In this document: positions 18,859-29,120 of the stretch, piece by piece
Numbering within the stretch: position 1 is the stretch's first letter
Layout of the letters: each line of letters begins with the position of its first letter
Source: Melioribacteraceae bacterium
GTDB lineage: Bacteria; Bacteroidota; Ignavibacteria; Ignavibacteriales; Melioribacteraceae
Direction: 5' to 3'
Length of the DNA: 64,000 nucleotides
Assembly: GCA_021740785.1 (NCBI GenBank)
Contig: JAIOZI010000012.1
Span: 1-64,000 of the forward strand
Notes under the pieces: model-generated
Databases searched by the model: none
What the model was told of the DNA's origin: nothing
The model's input: the letters and a program-made list of their open reading frames with translations, nothing else
Position numbers and translations under genes: made by a program

Positions 18859-18892
18859 TTAATGTAGTAACGGAATACTGCACACAAATTTC

Positions 18893-20749
18893 ATGGAAGA
18901 AATATTGTCACTAGCCAATCAATATATAACATCTGAAAGCGAAGATTTTGAACAAATCAACAATAAGTTGATTGAATCTAAGTTTCGCAATATTTCAAAG
19001 AGAATCTTCAATACTGATACAATTCAAGATGTTGAATTTGTTGATTTTTTGAAGTACTCCTATAAATTTTTCTCATTAAATTTACCGTCAGAAATTGGGG
19101 AGTTGTTTATCAGTAAAGAAATAGCTCCGTATGTTTTGGTTGCAGATCACCCGGTATTTGTTTATGCGGAAGATTTAATTAAAAGCTTTTCAAAGACAGC
19201 AATTTACAGCTACGAGGAGACAAAAAAGTATTACTCAAAATGGCTGAATATTAAAAACGAAAAAGAGAAACAATACTTTGCACTCTCGACATTGAATTTA
19301 CTTGAGAAAGACCGGAGCAGTCAAAATTTCCTAAAGTATATATTATATGCAATAGTTCTTTCGTATGATAAGAGGATGTATTCTCCCGAAAAATCTATTA
19401 AAATGATGGAGCAAGCGATTGCCGTATTCCGCAGATTGAATATTAGCGATGAATATCGGAATGAAATAAATTATCTTTTATCTCTATATTATGGTTTCAT
19501 TCACTTAAGAAGATATGATCTTGAAAATGCAAATTCTAAATTTATTGATGCCGCAGTAATAAAATCGCACGGTATAAGTGCGCTCTTTTATAATGGATTG
19601 ATGGAAAATTTACTGGGAAAGTCCGATAAATCCATTGGACTGCTTTCAGAGGTTCTGTCGGTTGACAAAAGAAGAATTGGTTTTGCAATAAAAACTAATA
19701 ATCTTGGGTTATTCACATTCTTTACAAAAGCGACTATTTCTCAAAATATTTTTCGTGAAAAGGGATTTGTAAATATAGCCGAAGAATTGAATTACTTATT
19801 CAATTCATTCTTAAATGATGACGAAAGATTTTTTGCTCAACTGAATAATAAAATGAACGGGCTTGATCTCCTAAAAATTAAAGATTTTTATGATGATCAA
19901 ATTATAAGTGATTTAGAATTTATTAAAAAATTTATTACAAAATATGAACAGGATGATAACCTTTTTGTTCAATACTCGTATAATTTTATTGCTGAAAAAT
20001 TTAACAACATTCTCGATACAGCAAAAGCAAATATTAAGAAAAAATATCAGAATGAAATTACAGATGAAATAAGGGTTTATGACAATCAAATAAAATCTTT
20101 ACAAGACAAGATTACATATAAACAGAAAGAGGCTGAAGATGGAAATGCCGCACTCAACCAGCAACTAGAAAAATCACTCTCCCGGATAGATAAAGTGGTA
20201 AAAGAAAGAATTGATGAAATTGAATTTAAAATTGAACATCTGGAGCTGGATAAGAAATATGATCCGCGTAATACATTCAGTAGTTCATTAGTTAATACAC
20301 TTGTTATTTCTTTAATGGTCTTAACAATCGGCGGATTCGCTAACGGAATTATGAGCAACGGGGAAGTCTATAATGTTAGTGAAATAATTTCCGAAGTATT
20401 TATATCAGGAATGAAATGGGGATTGATAACCTTAGTTCTCGGAATAATAATATCATTTTTTTCATCAGTATCAGTAGTTTGGGACAGGTTGAATAATAAG
20501 CAAAGGCTATTAAAAGAAATAAGTTATTTAAAAAATTATAAAGAAAAGGAAATTTCGTCGTTAAAGACCGATGCAGAAAGAAAGAAAAAAGTTTTTCAAG
20601 AAAAAATAAAATCGAAAATTGAAAATCTTCAAAAGGAACTTGAATTTGTTAAACATGATAAAAATGAAAAGTTCGAGGAGTTTAATGAGAAGACCAGCGC
20701 AGAAATCAGTAACTATGAACAAGAAATAAGTGGACTATATTTAAATTAA
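18893..20749 (+). CDS. Coiled-coil membrane protein of unknown function
   Basis: I do not recognise this 618-residue protein. The N-terminal 340 residues are helical and TPR-like in spacing but without a clear consensus. A long coiled coil rich in K, E and Q runs at about 365-450. Two membrane segments follow, near 463-487 (LVISLMVLTIGGFANGIM) and 506-529 (WGLITLVLGIIISFFSSVSVV), and the C-terminal 85 residues are again a charged coiled coil (REISY-type heptads with many K and E). This predicts a hairpin in the membrane with both coils on the cytoplasmic side. It stands alone between divergent kinase and glycosyltransferase genes; the sigma-28-type promoter at 18661 suggests a motility-linked role, which is inference. 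Confidence 0.6.
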   Translation: MEEILSLANQYITSESEDFEQINNKLIESKFRNISKRIFNTDTIQDVEFVDFLKYSYKFFSLNLPSEIGELFISKEIAPYVLVADHPVFVYAEDLIKSFSKTAIYSYEETKKYYSKWLNIKNEKEKQYFALSTLNLLEKDRSSQNFLKYILYAIVLSYDKRMYSPEKSIKMMEQAIAVFRRLNISDEYRNEINYLLSLYYGFIHLRRYDLENANSKFIDAAVIKSHGISALFYNGLMENLLGKSDKSIGLLSEVLSVDKRRIGFAIKTNNLGLFTFFTKATISQNIFREKGFVNIAEELNYLFNSFLNDDERFFAQLNNKMNGLDLLKIKDFYDDQIISDLEFIKKFITKYEQDDNLFVQYSYNFIAEKFNNILDTAKANIKKKYQNEITDEIRVYDNQIKSLQDKITYKQKEAEDGNAALNQQLEKSLSRIDKVVKERIDEIEFKIEHLELDKKYDPRNTFSSSLVNTLVISLMVLTIGGFANGIMSNGEVYNVSEIISEVFISGMKWGLITLVLGIIISFFSSVSVVWDRLNNKQRLLKEISYLKNYKEKEISSLKTDAERKKKVFQEKIKSKIENLQKELEFVKHDKNEKFEEFNEKTSAEISNYEQEISGLYLN

Positions 20750-21162
20750 TCCGCTTAAATAAAAATAATTCACCTGGTCATATCAGTAAAAGCATTTCAA
20801 CATTTCCAACTCAGACTTAATCAAATACTTTCGAAAAAATTAGAAATCTCAAGACATCTCCACAAAGTGATAATTAACAACGGTTCAAATTAAAATGCCT
20901 ATTGTGAAACACATATCAGCAATTAATTGGAATCAATTTTTTCTACTCACAGCTTAATTACAGTTAAAAAGTCATTTTCACCGAGAATAAAGAAAGTTAA
21001 TTATAGAAATGAAAAACGATAGAGAGTGGCTAATATTAGGCATGTGGTAATTATTGGAATCAAGAAAGTTGGTTTTTGGCGAATATTTCAAGAAAGGCTT
21101 TGGCATAATAATTTCTCTGACTTACACAAGGTATAAAATTCAAACAATTTTTAGGATCGATT
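20750..21162. other. Intergenic gap before the glycosyltransferase cluster
   Basis: This 413-base AT-rich gap has no ORF above about 20 codons that looks real, and no clear terminator. No sigma-28-type match is present. A TGGCAT followed at 5 bases by TTTCT (21101-21116) lacks the GC of a sigma-54 -12 element. Confidence 0.45.
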
Positions 21163-24100
21163 TTGAATAAAAGTCTGCTGAACACAGCTATTGAATCCTT
21201 TAAAATTTACGGTATGCTGCGTGTACGAAATGAATCCAAAATTATCTCAGATACTCTTGACCATATGGCGACATTTTGTAGCGGGGGTATTATTGTATAT
21301 GATGATTTTTCGGAGGATAATACAGTAGAAATTTGCAGGAAACATGCATCCATTCTCAAGGTTATTACAGGAAAATATTGGGATTCGAATAGAGCTAGAG
21401 CAGAATACGAAAATAGAGAGAATCTTCTAAAGGTAACGAAAGAATATGCAAAAGAAATCGATTGGCTTGTTTATCAGGATGCCGATGAACGAATTGATTT
21501 CGATTGGGCAAAACTAAAAGAGCTCGATAAAAGTGTAATTGCAATAAGGATGAAACTTTTTGATTATTACATTACTTCAGAGGATGTTTACGATAATTAT
21601 TCTCTACGTAAGTGGATAGGACCGGAGTATCGCGAAATAATTATGGCATTTCGCAACCTACCACACCTTTCTTATACATTACCTGATCAAAGGGAAGTTG
21701 GGCTTGGCAAAGAAGGGATTATACTGAATGAAGGATTTGTGAAGCATTATGGAAAGGCTATTTCTGTTGAGGATTGGGAAAAGAAATGTGATTACTATTC
21801 TGATCATTTCCCCATGTACTCTGAAAAATGGAGAAAAAGGAAGGGAAAAGCGGTTCATAATTTTGAATCGGATTTTGGTAGAAAATTGATTAAATGGGAG
21901 CAGAAAGAAGAACTTGGAATAAATCTTATGAAAGAAAATAACGAGTTAAAAATAAATAGAAAATTGAACATTCTTATTGCCACTCATCATCTTAACGGTT
22001 ATACCGGTTCGGAGATTTTAACAAAGACATTAGCTGTTGCTTTAAGAAGAAATGGTCATAAAGTCACAGTTTATTCAAAGTACATTGATAAAATCAGAAC
22101 TGAATTTGAACGTTTTGGAATCAAACTCACTGACGATTTGGCATCAATAAAGAATGAAAAGTTTGATATTGCTCATGTGCATCATAATATAAATGCTATT
22201 GAAATACGATATTATTTTCCAACTCTTCACATTGTATTTTATTCACAGGGAGTTTTACCCTTTTTAGAGCAACCACCGATTATAGATTTAGGAATTAAAA
22301 AATATTTAGCACTAAGCGAAGAAATAAGAGACAATCTGATCTCGAAAGGAGTCAAATCAAGCGAAATTGAAATTATTAGGAATTTTGTCGATCAAGATCT
22401 ATTTCATTCCCAAAATGAAATCAGCAGTATACCACGTAACGTTCTTGTAATCAGCGGAAGACTAGATACGCTGAGGGAAAATATTATTAAACGTTCATGT
22501 GAAAGAGCAGGATTAAATTGCAAATTTGTTGGTGGTAGACACGAAAGTGTTGAGCAAAAAAAACTTATCGAACTTATTAAACAATGCGATATCGTATTCT
22601 CACTGGGTCGAGGAGCAATCGAAAGTATGATGTGCGGTCGAGTTACGATAATTTATGATTATCTCGGCGGCGATGGAATGGTTACACCGGATACTTTTGA
22701 TGAGATAAAGAAAAACAATTTTTCAGGGAGGAGATTTCATTATGAATATAATGAAGAAGAGTTGATTGCAGAATTAAAAAAATATCATAAGGAATTTGGA
22801 GCTATAATTAGACAGAAAATAATAGAGGAATACTCGATCGATTCTGTGATTCCCAAATTACTGAAGCTTTATTATGAGACCATTGAATCACCATTGCTCC
22901 CAACATCAAATAGTAATAAAGAAATGGAATTTTGTATTAATACTGTTAATGAAACTAGAAACTATTCTTATGATTTAGGGCGAAGACACTTTCGCAGTGA
23001 ATTGAAAAATTTTATGGAAGTTGAAAAAATTATAAATATTGCTGAAGATTTGATAAACCGAAACAATCTCGAAAGTGCAAAACAAATCCTAAGAGTCCTC
23101 AATTTTGTCCATATAGAGAATGTTATGGTACTGAATAATTTAGCAAGCATCAGCATAATTCAAAGTGATTATGAATCAGCTATAAAGTATTTAGAAGAAG
23201 TGATTCGCTTTGATGCAAACAATCAAATAGCAATTGACAATTTGAAGTTGCTAAAAAACAAATTAAGTGGAAATTTGAATATTAACGAGAGTGAAATGGA
23301 AAAAACGGAAATTAAAGATTCGCAGAATGAAAATACAGGCAATTTCAGCAAGGAATTAATCAACGCCGAAGAACTGCTGGGAAATGGGAACTTTAGTGAA
23401 GCCCGTGAAATTCTTGAAAAAATACTGGAGGAGGATTCAACTAACCTGGATGCAATGAATGATCTTGCTGTATTAAATATAATGCAAAATGATTTTGTTA
23501 CAGCAAAGAACTTCATACAGCAAATTTTCAAAATTGATCCGAGTAATGAAGTAGCAATCGATAATTGGAATTATTTGAACCAGCGGGCATATGTTAATGA
23601 CGACGTTCAAAATGAGCTAGGTGCCGTGATTTTGGATATTGAGAATAAATTGAAAGAAGAGCGATTTGACGATGTACTAACAACAGCTGCTCCGATATTG
23701 GAACAGGTGAACTTGGATAGTAGATATGAAAAAATTGCATGTCCGTTTTGTGGCAGTATAAATGCATTGGCTGTTAGGCATGCTGCCGATATTGTGAAGT
23801 GTGCGGATTGTGAAGTTGTCTATTTAAGATATAGGTTGAAGAAAGAAGAAATGTACAAACTATATCAGTCCTATGCTAAAGAGGATTCGCACATGGCATT
23901 GCCGAAAAACAATGAGCAGATAAAGTTGAGCCCGCTCAGAAGAGATTATTTTTTAAGTGAAATTATTAAATTTACTAAACCAACCGGTGTTCTTCTAGAT
24001 GTAGGTTGCGGGTGGGGCGGTTTTCTCGACAATGCCAGGGACAAAGGATTTATTCCTGTTGGAATTGAGATGACGAAAGATTGTGTTGATTTTGCAAATG

Positions 24101-24564
24101 ACGTGTTAAAAATTAAGGTTACAAATGAACAGTTTGAGGATACTCCATTTGATGATAATTCTATTTCGGTAATATCCATGAATCATGTTTTGGAGCATCT
24201 TCCATACCCGCTTAAAGTATTGAGGAAAATGAGTAGAATCCTTAAACGAGGCGGCTTATTTGCCGGAATGGTTCCGAACTTCAACAGTTATGTTTCAAAT
24301 ACACTAAAAGATAATTGGTACTGGCTCGATCCAAATTATCATTATGTTCATTACACACCTCAAACACTCCAAAGACAACTGGAAAAGGTTGGATTCGTTG
24401 TTGAAAAATTATATACAGCTACAGGTGATTATGGGCGCGATAATGTTACAAAAATTTTAATGAAAGATGGAAATGTTGATGTAAATAATGTTTTGTCTGA
24501 ATTAAATAAAATCGAAGAGATGGGTATGGGTGAAGAGATAAGGTTTATTGCAAGAAAACAATAA
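21163..24564 (+). CDS. Multidomain glycosyltransferase-methyltransferase (GT2, GT4-like, TPR, SAM methyltransferase)
   Basis: This 1133-residue protein has four parts. About 14-230 is a GT2-like transferase with RVRNESKIISDTL, YDDFSEDNT and QDADERIDF (the DxD-type motif). About 268-560 is a GT4-like GT-B fold with THHLNGYTGSEI, HVHHN and GRGAIESMMCGR. TPR-like repeats follow at about 620-850. The end is a class I methyltransferase: a zinc ribbon with CPFCG and CADC near 860-885, then LLDVGCGWGGFLDNA near 945 and MNHVLEHLPYPL. The TTG start at 21163 has AGGA 6 bases upstream. It opens a glycosyltransferase cluster that runs to two flagellin genes, so glycosylation and methylation of a flagellin glycan is a fair inference; surface polysaccharide is the alternative. 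Confidence 0.8.
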   Translation: MNKSLLNTAIESFKIYGMLRVRNESKIISDTLDHMATFCSGGIIVYDDFSEDNTVEICRKHASILKVITGKYWDSNRARAEYENRENLLKVTKEYAKEIDWLVYQDADERIDFDWAKLKELDKSVIAIRMKLFDYYITSEDVYDNYSLRKWIGPEYREIIMAFRNLPHLSYTLPDQREVGLGKEGIILNEGFVKHYGKAISVEDWEKKCDYYSDHFPMYSEKWRKRKGKAVHNFESDFGRKLIKWEQKEELGINLMKENNELKINRKLNILIATHHLNGYTGSEILTKTLAVALRRNGHKVTVYSKYIDKIRTEFERFGIKLTDDLASIKNEKFDIAHVHHNINAIEIRYYFPTLHIVFYSQGVLPFLEQPPIIDLGIKKYLALSEEIRDNLISKGVKSSEIEIIRNFVDQDLFHSQNEISSIPRNVLVISGRLDTLRENIIKRSCERAGLNCKFVGGRHESVEQKKLIELIKQCDIVFSLGRGAIESMMCGRVTIIYDYLGGDGMVTPDTFDEIKKNNFSGRRFHYEYNEEELIAELKKYHKEFGAIIRQKIIEEYSIDSVIPKLLKLYYETIESPLLPTSNSNKEMEFCINTVNETRNYSYDLGRRHFRSELKNFMEVEKIINIAEDLINRNNLESAKQILRVLNFVHIENVMVLNNLASISIIQSDYESAIKYLEEVIRFDANNQIAIDNLKLLKNKLSGNLNINESEMEKTEIKDSQNENTGNFSKELINAEELLGNGNFSEAREILEKILEEDSTNLDAMNDLAVLNIMQNDFVTAKNFIQQIFKIDPSNEVAIDNWNYLNQRAYVNDDVQNELGAVILDIENKLKEERFDDVLTTAAPILEQVNLDSRYEKIACPFCGSINALAVRHAADIVKCADCEVVYLRYRLKKEEMYKLYQSYAKEDSHMALPKNNEQIKLSPLRRDYFLSEIIKFTKPTGVLLDVGCGWGGFLDNARDKGFIPVGIEMTKDCVDFANDVLKIKVTNEQFEDTPFDDNSISVISMNHVLEHLPYPLKVLRKMSRILKRGGLFAGMVPNFNSYVSNTLKDNWYWLDPNYHYVHYTPQTLQRQLEKVGFVVEKLYTATGDYGRDNVTKILMKDGNVDVNNVLSELNKIEEMGMGEEIRFIARKQ

Positions 24565-24575
24565 TTAATAAATGG

Positions 24576-27500
24576 ATGATTAATAAAGTGAAAATAACTG
24601 CATCAATAATAATTCCCGTATATAACAATTATTTTTATACTGAAAAGTGTATTAAAGCAGTATTGGAAAATTCAGGCGATGAAATTGATTATGAAATAAT
24701 TGTTGTAGATAATGATTCAACTGATCAAACCTCTTTCGAAATTAATAAAATGCAGGGTGAGATCCGATCATTGAATTATTTTAAGCTGGATAGTAATTAT
24801 GGGTTTGGTTATGCATGTAATTACGGTGCCGAAAAAGCACGCGGCAAATATTTGGTTTTCTTAAATAATGATACCGAGCCTTTAAAAGATTGGTTATTTA
24901 ACGCAATCAATAGTTTTAAGCTAAGTAATCGTATTGGAATTGTTGGATCAAAATTATTATACCCGGATTACACAATTCAGCATTGCGGCATACAATTTTT
25001 TAAAGATGTAAATCCACACTTTAAATTTTGGCCGTTACACAGATTTATGGGTAAGCCCGCTGATTATCCACAGGCAAATAAACCTGAAATAGTAAGAGCA
25101 GTGACCGGGGCATGTTTATTTATAGCCAAAGAACTTTTTAATGAAGTAGGGGGTTTTGATCTAACATATAAAATGTACTTCGAAGACACTGATCTAAATT
25201 TCAAAGTAAAAGCTCGAGGATATAATTCTTTTTATCAGCCAGCCTCAGTTGTAATTCATCACGAAGGCAAATCATCAGCGAATCAAGAGGTAGTCGACAT
25301 TCTAAATGCAGAATCTGCAAAAGTATTTTATGAAAAGTGGAAAAAGGAAATAAATATAATCGAGGAGATAGAAGAGTATATATTAGAGTATGATGAAAAT
25401 ATAACAATTCTATCAGATAATATTTATCCCAAAAATTTAATCACATATCCTGAAAACGGACCCGCTGTAATTGATTTGGAACTCTTCAAAAAATTTATTT
25501 TGCGGTTCTTAATCCTCGGTAAAGCATATTATCACTTCGGAGGTGCAGGAGATGCGCTTCTTTTATTATCAACTTTTTATGATGAGAACCCAAATCAAAT
25601 TATAATAAGTTTTACAAATTCAACTGCTGCATTAAAAAGCTTTTTCAAGTCATTCCGAGATCTGAAACATGTATATATGGTAAAAATTCCAGATGATCCC
25701 TTTATTCATAGCAATCTCAGAAAACTGCTCCCGGAATTCAACAATTTTCTAGGTATGGGCGTAACACCATCAAAACCTTATGAATTTGAATGGTTTCATG
25801 GGTTAGATATTTTTACCAAATATGGTATAAAAAAACATCCTGAATGGATAAATATTTTTAGAAATCGTGAACGGAACAATTATGATGTAATAATTGCACC
25901 TAGGGGAAGTGTGCTCGGGATGTATAAATCTAAAAAGAATATTATTGATCCATCAATCTGGTCGGATTTAATAAATTATTTAAATAGGAAAGGGATAGTT
26001 CCTGCAGTGATTGGAACTCCTGATGAAGATGAATTTTATCCATTAATAGGTAAAACAATTAATAAACGAAGCTATTCCTTTTCTGACCAAATGAGCCATA
26101 TTGCTAAAAGCAAAATACTTATAGGTGCAGATTCATGGGCAAAAACTTTTTCTGCTTTAGCAGGTATTGCTACTATCGTTTTCGAGCCCATAAAGGGAAA
26201 AGACCTCGATGGTTGGAAAGATAGTTCTGATTATGTTTTTATTGAACCATGGAATGAGATTAAGGTTGTTAAAAATTTCGATGAATTTAAAAATATATTT
26301 AGTGAATTATATCAGGAATCTGAAAGTGCAGTTGAATCTCAATCAAAAACTGATGTGGATAATGATGAACCAAAGGTTAGCTCTATTGCAATAGATTCGA
26401 ATTATCAACTAATCTGGAATTCCCCGATATATGACAATAGCGGGTATGCGGATGAATCCAGAAATTTTGTGTTAGGTTTACATGAAGAAGGCGTCGATTT
26501 AAAACTAAATCCAATAACCTGGAGTAATTCAGAAGCTCAATTACCGGTTCAAACTTTGAAATTATTTGATTCGCTTTGCAGTGTAAAACTAAACGAGAAT
26601 AAGGAGAAAATAAATGTATCGCATTTATTCGCACCCTTTTTTATTAAGCGAAAGGATAGTTACAATATAGGGCGAACTATGTATGAGACGGATACAATAC
26701 CTAATGACTGGATAATTAAATGCAATGAGATGGATGAAGTTTGGGTCCCGAGTGAATTCAATATTAATTCTTTTGAAAAAGCCGGTGTTAATAAAAACAA
26801 ACTTTTTAAGATCCCCGAAGCTATTGACACTGATCTATTTAATCCTAAAGGTGAAGTTATAGAAGAGATATCTTCTATTAAGGGTTTTAAATTTTTATCA
26901 GTATTTGACTGGACTTTGCGTAAAGGCTGGGACGTATTGATAAAAGTATTTACGGAATTGTATGGAGATAACCCGGATGTGAAATTAATTTTAAAAGTCT
27001 GGTCTTCGTACGGCAAATCAATCAACGAGATAAAAAATGATATAGAAACTTTTCTTAATAAAAATAATTTGAGTGAAGACATACCGAAAAATATAATTTT
27101 CTTTTCAAAGACAATTCCTGTTGAAGAAATGCCTGCATTGTACAGATCAGTAAATGCCTACGTCTCTCCGAATAGAGGTGAAGGATGGGGCAGACCTCTG
27201 ATAGAATCAATGGCATCCGGAATTCCAGTGATAACGACTCGCTGCACTGGTCAATTGGAATTCATGAATAACAATAACTCGTTTCTTATCAATAATAAAA
27301 AGGTTCTGGTACCGGAGGAAGCGGTCAAAGAATTGAATATATTAAAAGGTCACTCATGGTTTGAGCCATCAGCTGAACATCTAAAGAAATTAATGAAAAC
27401 GGTCTATGAAAATCCGAATTTAGTCCAAGCCAAAGTTCAGCAAGGAATTGAAGATATTCAAACAAAATTCAACAGAAAAAGCGTGGCTAAACTTATAAAA

Positions 27501-29087
27501 CAGAGATTAGATAAAATATCGAGGCATCTTGCAGTACGTGATGTAAAAATTCTTTGGAATGGAAATTTTGATTACAATTCCTCTTTAGGGATTGTCAATA
27601 ATCATATGTCAGCTTCCTTGAAAAATTTGGGAGTAAATGTTAATACTCCATTAGACAAATCTAATTCAAATGTTGAGTTAAAGTCTGAAGCTCATCTCGA
27701 TGAACAAAAGGTAATAAATGTGCGGCATTCTTGGCCGCCAGATTTAACTCCTCCATCAAAGGGTTATTGGGTGGTAATCCAGCCCTGGGAATTCGGTAGT
27801 CTCCCGGAAAAATGGATAGAAACATTTGAATATGAAGTTGATGAAATTTGGGTTCCTAGTAATTACGTAAAAGAATGTTTTATTGAAAGCGGGGTAAACT
27901 CAGATAAGGTGAAAGTAATCCCGAATGGATTCGATCCGAATATTTTTAATAAACATGCAAAACCTTTCACACTAAAAACCAAAAAGAAATTTAAATTCTT
28001 GTATGTGGGTGGAACAATATATAGAAAAGGTATTGATATACTTATTGAAACGTATTTAAAAACATTTAATAATGATGACGATGTCTGCCTTGTAATTAAG
28101 GATATGGGAGGAGATTCATTTTATAATGGTCGCAATATTAATCGGGATAAATTGGATTTACTTAGGAATAAAAATTATCCGGAAATTGAGTATGTAGATA
28201 AATTTCTTACCCCGAATGAATTGGCAGGAACATATAGATCTTGTGATGTTTTGGTTCACCCATATAGAGGGGAAGGATTTGGATTACCAATTCTGGAATC
28301 TATGGCCTGTGGTACACCAGTGATTGTAACAAACGGTGGGGCTTGTTTAGATTTTTGCAATTCTCAAAATAGTTTTTTAACCAAAGCAGAGAAAATTATT
28401 CTGAATAAAAAAATGGTTGGCGATCTGGCTACAGTCGATTTTCCTTGGCTTTTGGAGACCAACAAGAATGAGTTGGCAATCAATATGAAGCAGGTGTTTG
28501 ATAATCAGTCATCTCTAAAAGCTAAATCTCATTTTGCCTATGAATCAGTGCATGAAAATTTTACATGGAATAATTCCGGAATGAAAATTTTTGAAAGAAT
28601 TCTAGAATTAAAAGAAAAAAATATCATCAGATATCATAATAATCTAAAACCTAAAAGCGCTATTACAAGTATTCTTGATCAAGCAAATAAATTATTAGTA
28701 GATGAAGATTATGAGAATGCCCTAATAACCTTAGATAAATTATTAACTCACCATGAGGATTATAACTTCAAGGATAGTAAAATTGGTTTGGACAAGTTAT
28801 TTCAATTAGCTGGTAAAATAGCTAATGCTGCCGGTGATTTACAAAAATCGAATTCGTATTTCGAAAAGTTACTTGAACTGAATCCGAACTCGTCTGAAGC
28901 TTGTGCCGGACTGGGTGAAAATCTTTACATGCTCGGTAATTTAGAAGCCTCAAAAACAATGCTTGAGTGGGCGATTAATTTCGACTCAAATAATGAACTG
29001 CTTTTACAGAAGCTTGCAATTGTAAACGAAGAATTAAACTTGGACTCTGCTGATAATTCACTGTTAAAAGAACAAGAACAACTTTAA
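24576..29087 (+). CDS. Multidomain glycosyltransferase (GT2, GT9-like, two GT4, TPR)
   Basis: This 1503-residue protein appears to join four glycosyltransferase units. About 6-260 is GT2 with IIPVYNN, VDNDSTDQT and a conserved GACLFIAKELFNEVGGFD. About 305-585 looks like a GT-B fold of the GT9 type (HFGGAGDALLLL, IIAPRGSVLG, GADSWAKTFSALAG), a weaker call. Two GT4 domains follow at about 605-965 and 985-1345, each with its EX7E motif (EGWGRPLIE near 868; EGFGLPILE near 1232). TPRs occupy about 1365-1495. It lies 11 bases after the preceding fusion gene. The ATG at 24576 has no good ribosome site; a GTG at 24588 is possible. One chain may build several sugars in order, which is inference. Confidence 0.82.
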   Translation: MINKVKITASIIIPVYNNYFYTEKCIKAVLENSGDEIDYEIIVVDNDSTDQTSFEINKMQGEIRSLNYFKLDSNYGFGYACNYGAEKARGKYLVFLNNDTEPLKDWLFNAINSFKLSNRIGIVGSKLLYPDYTIQHCGIQFFKDVNPHFKFWPLHRFMGKPADYPQANKPEIVRAVTGACLFIAKELFNEVGGFDLTYKMYFEDTDLNFKVKARGYNSFYQPASVVIHHEGKSSANQEVVDILNAESAKVFYEKWKKEINIIEEIEEYILEYDENITILSDNIYPKNLITYPENGPAVIDLELFKKFILRFLILGKAYYHFGGAGDALLLLSTFYDENPNQIIISFTNSTAALKSFFKSFRDLKHVYMVKIPDDPFIHSNLRKLLPEFNNFLGMGVTPSKPYEFEWFHGLDIFTKYGIKKHPEWINIFRNRERNNYDVIIAPRGSVLGMYKSKKNIIDPSIWSDLINYLNRKGIVPAVIGTPDEDEFYPLIGKTINKRSYSFSDQMSHIAKSKILIGADSWAKTFSALAGIATIVFEPIKGKDLDGWKDSSDYVFIEPWNEIKVVKNFDEFKNIFSELYQESESAVESQSKTDVDNDEPKVSSIAIDSNYQLIWNSPIYDNSGYADESRNFVLGLHEEGVDLKLNPITWSNSEAQLPVQTLKLFDSLCSVKLNENKEKINVSHLFAPFFIKRKDSYNIGRTMYETDTIPNDWIIKCNEMDEVWVPSEFNINSFEKAGVNKNKLFKIPEAIDTDLFNPKGEVIEEISSIKGFKFLSVFDWTLRKGWDVLIKVFTELYGDNPDVKLILKVWSSYGKSINEIKNDIETFLNKNNLSEDIPKNIIFFSKTIPVEEMPALYRSVNAYVSPNRGEGWGRPLIESMASGIPVITTRCTGQLEFMNNNNSFLINNKKVLVPEEAVKELNILKGHSWFEPSAEHLKKLMKTVYENPNLVQAKVQQGIEDIQTKFNRKSVAKLIKQRLDKISRHLAVRDVKILWNGNFDYNSSLGIVNNHMSASLKNLGVNVNTPLDKSNSNVELKSEAHLDEQKVINVRHSWPPDLTPPSKGYWVVIQPWEFGSLPEKWIETFEYEVDEIWVPSNYVKECFIESGVNSDKVKVIPNGFDPNIFNKHAKPFTLKTKKKFKFLYVGGTIYRKGIDILIETYLKTFNNDDDVCLVIKDMGGDSFYNGRNINRDKLDLLRNKNYPEIEYVDKFLTPNELAGTYRSCDVLVHPYRGEGFGLPILESMACGTPVIVTNGGACLDFCNSQNSFLTKAEKIILNKKMVGDLATVDFPWLLETNKNELAINMKQVFDNQSSLKAKSHFAYESVHENFTWNNSGMKIFERILELKEKNIIRYHNNLKPKSAITSILDQANKLLVDEDYENALITLDKLLTHHEDYNFKDSKIGLDKLFQLAGKIANAAGDLQKSNSYFEKLLELNPNSSEACAGLGENLYMLGNLEASKTMLEWAINFDSNNELLLQKLAIVNEELNLDSADNSLLKEQEQL

Positions 29088-29120
29088 CATTATTTTCAAC
29101 AAAAATAGGAGTCTAATCAA

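Noticed and set aside
21101-21116. TGGCAT-N5-TTTCT as sigma-54 promoter of the glycosyltransferase cluster
   Set aside because: The -12 element lacks GC, and the site is 45 bases from the start codon with no support from neighbouring genes.
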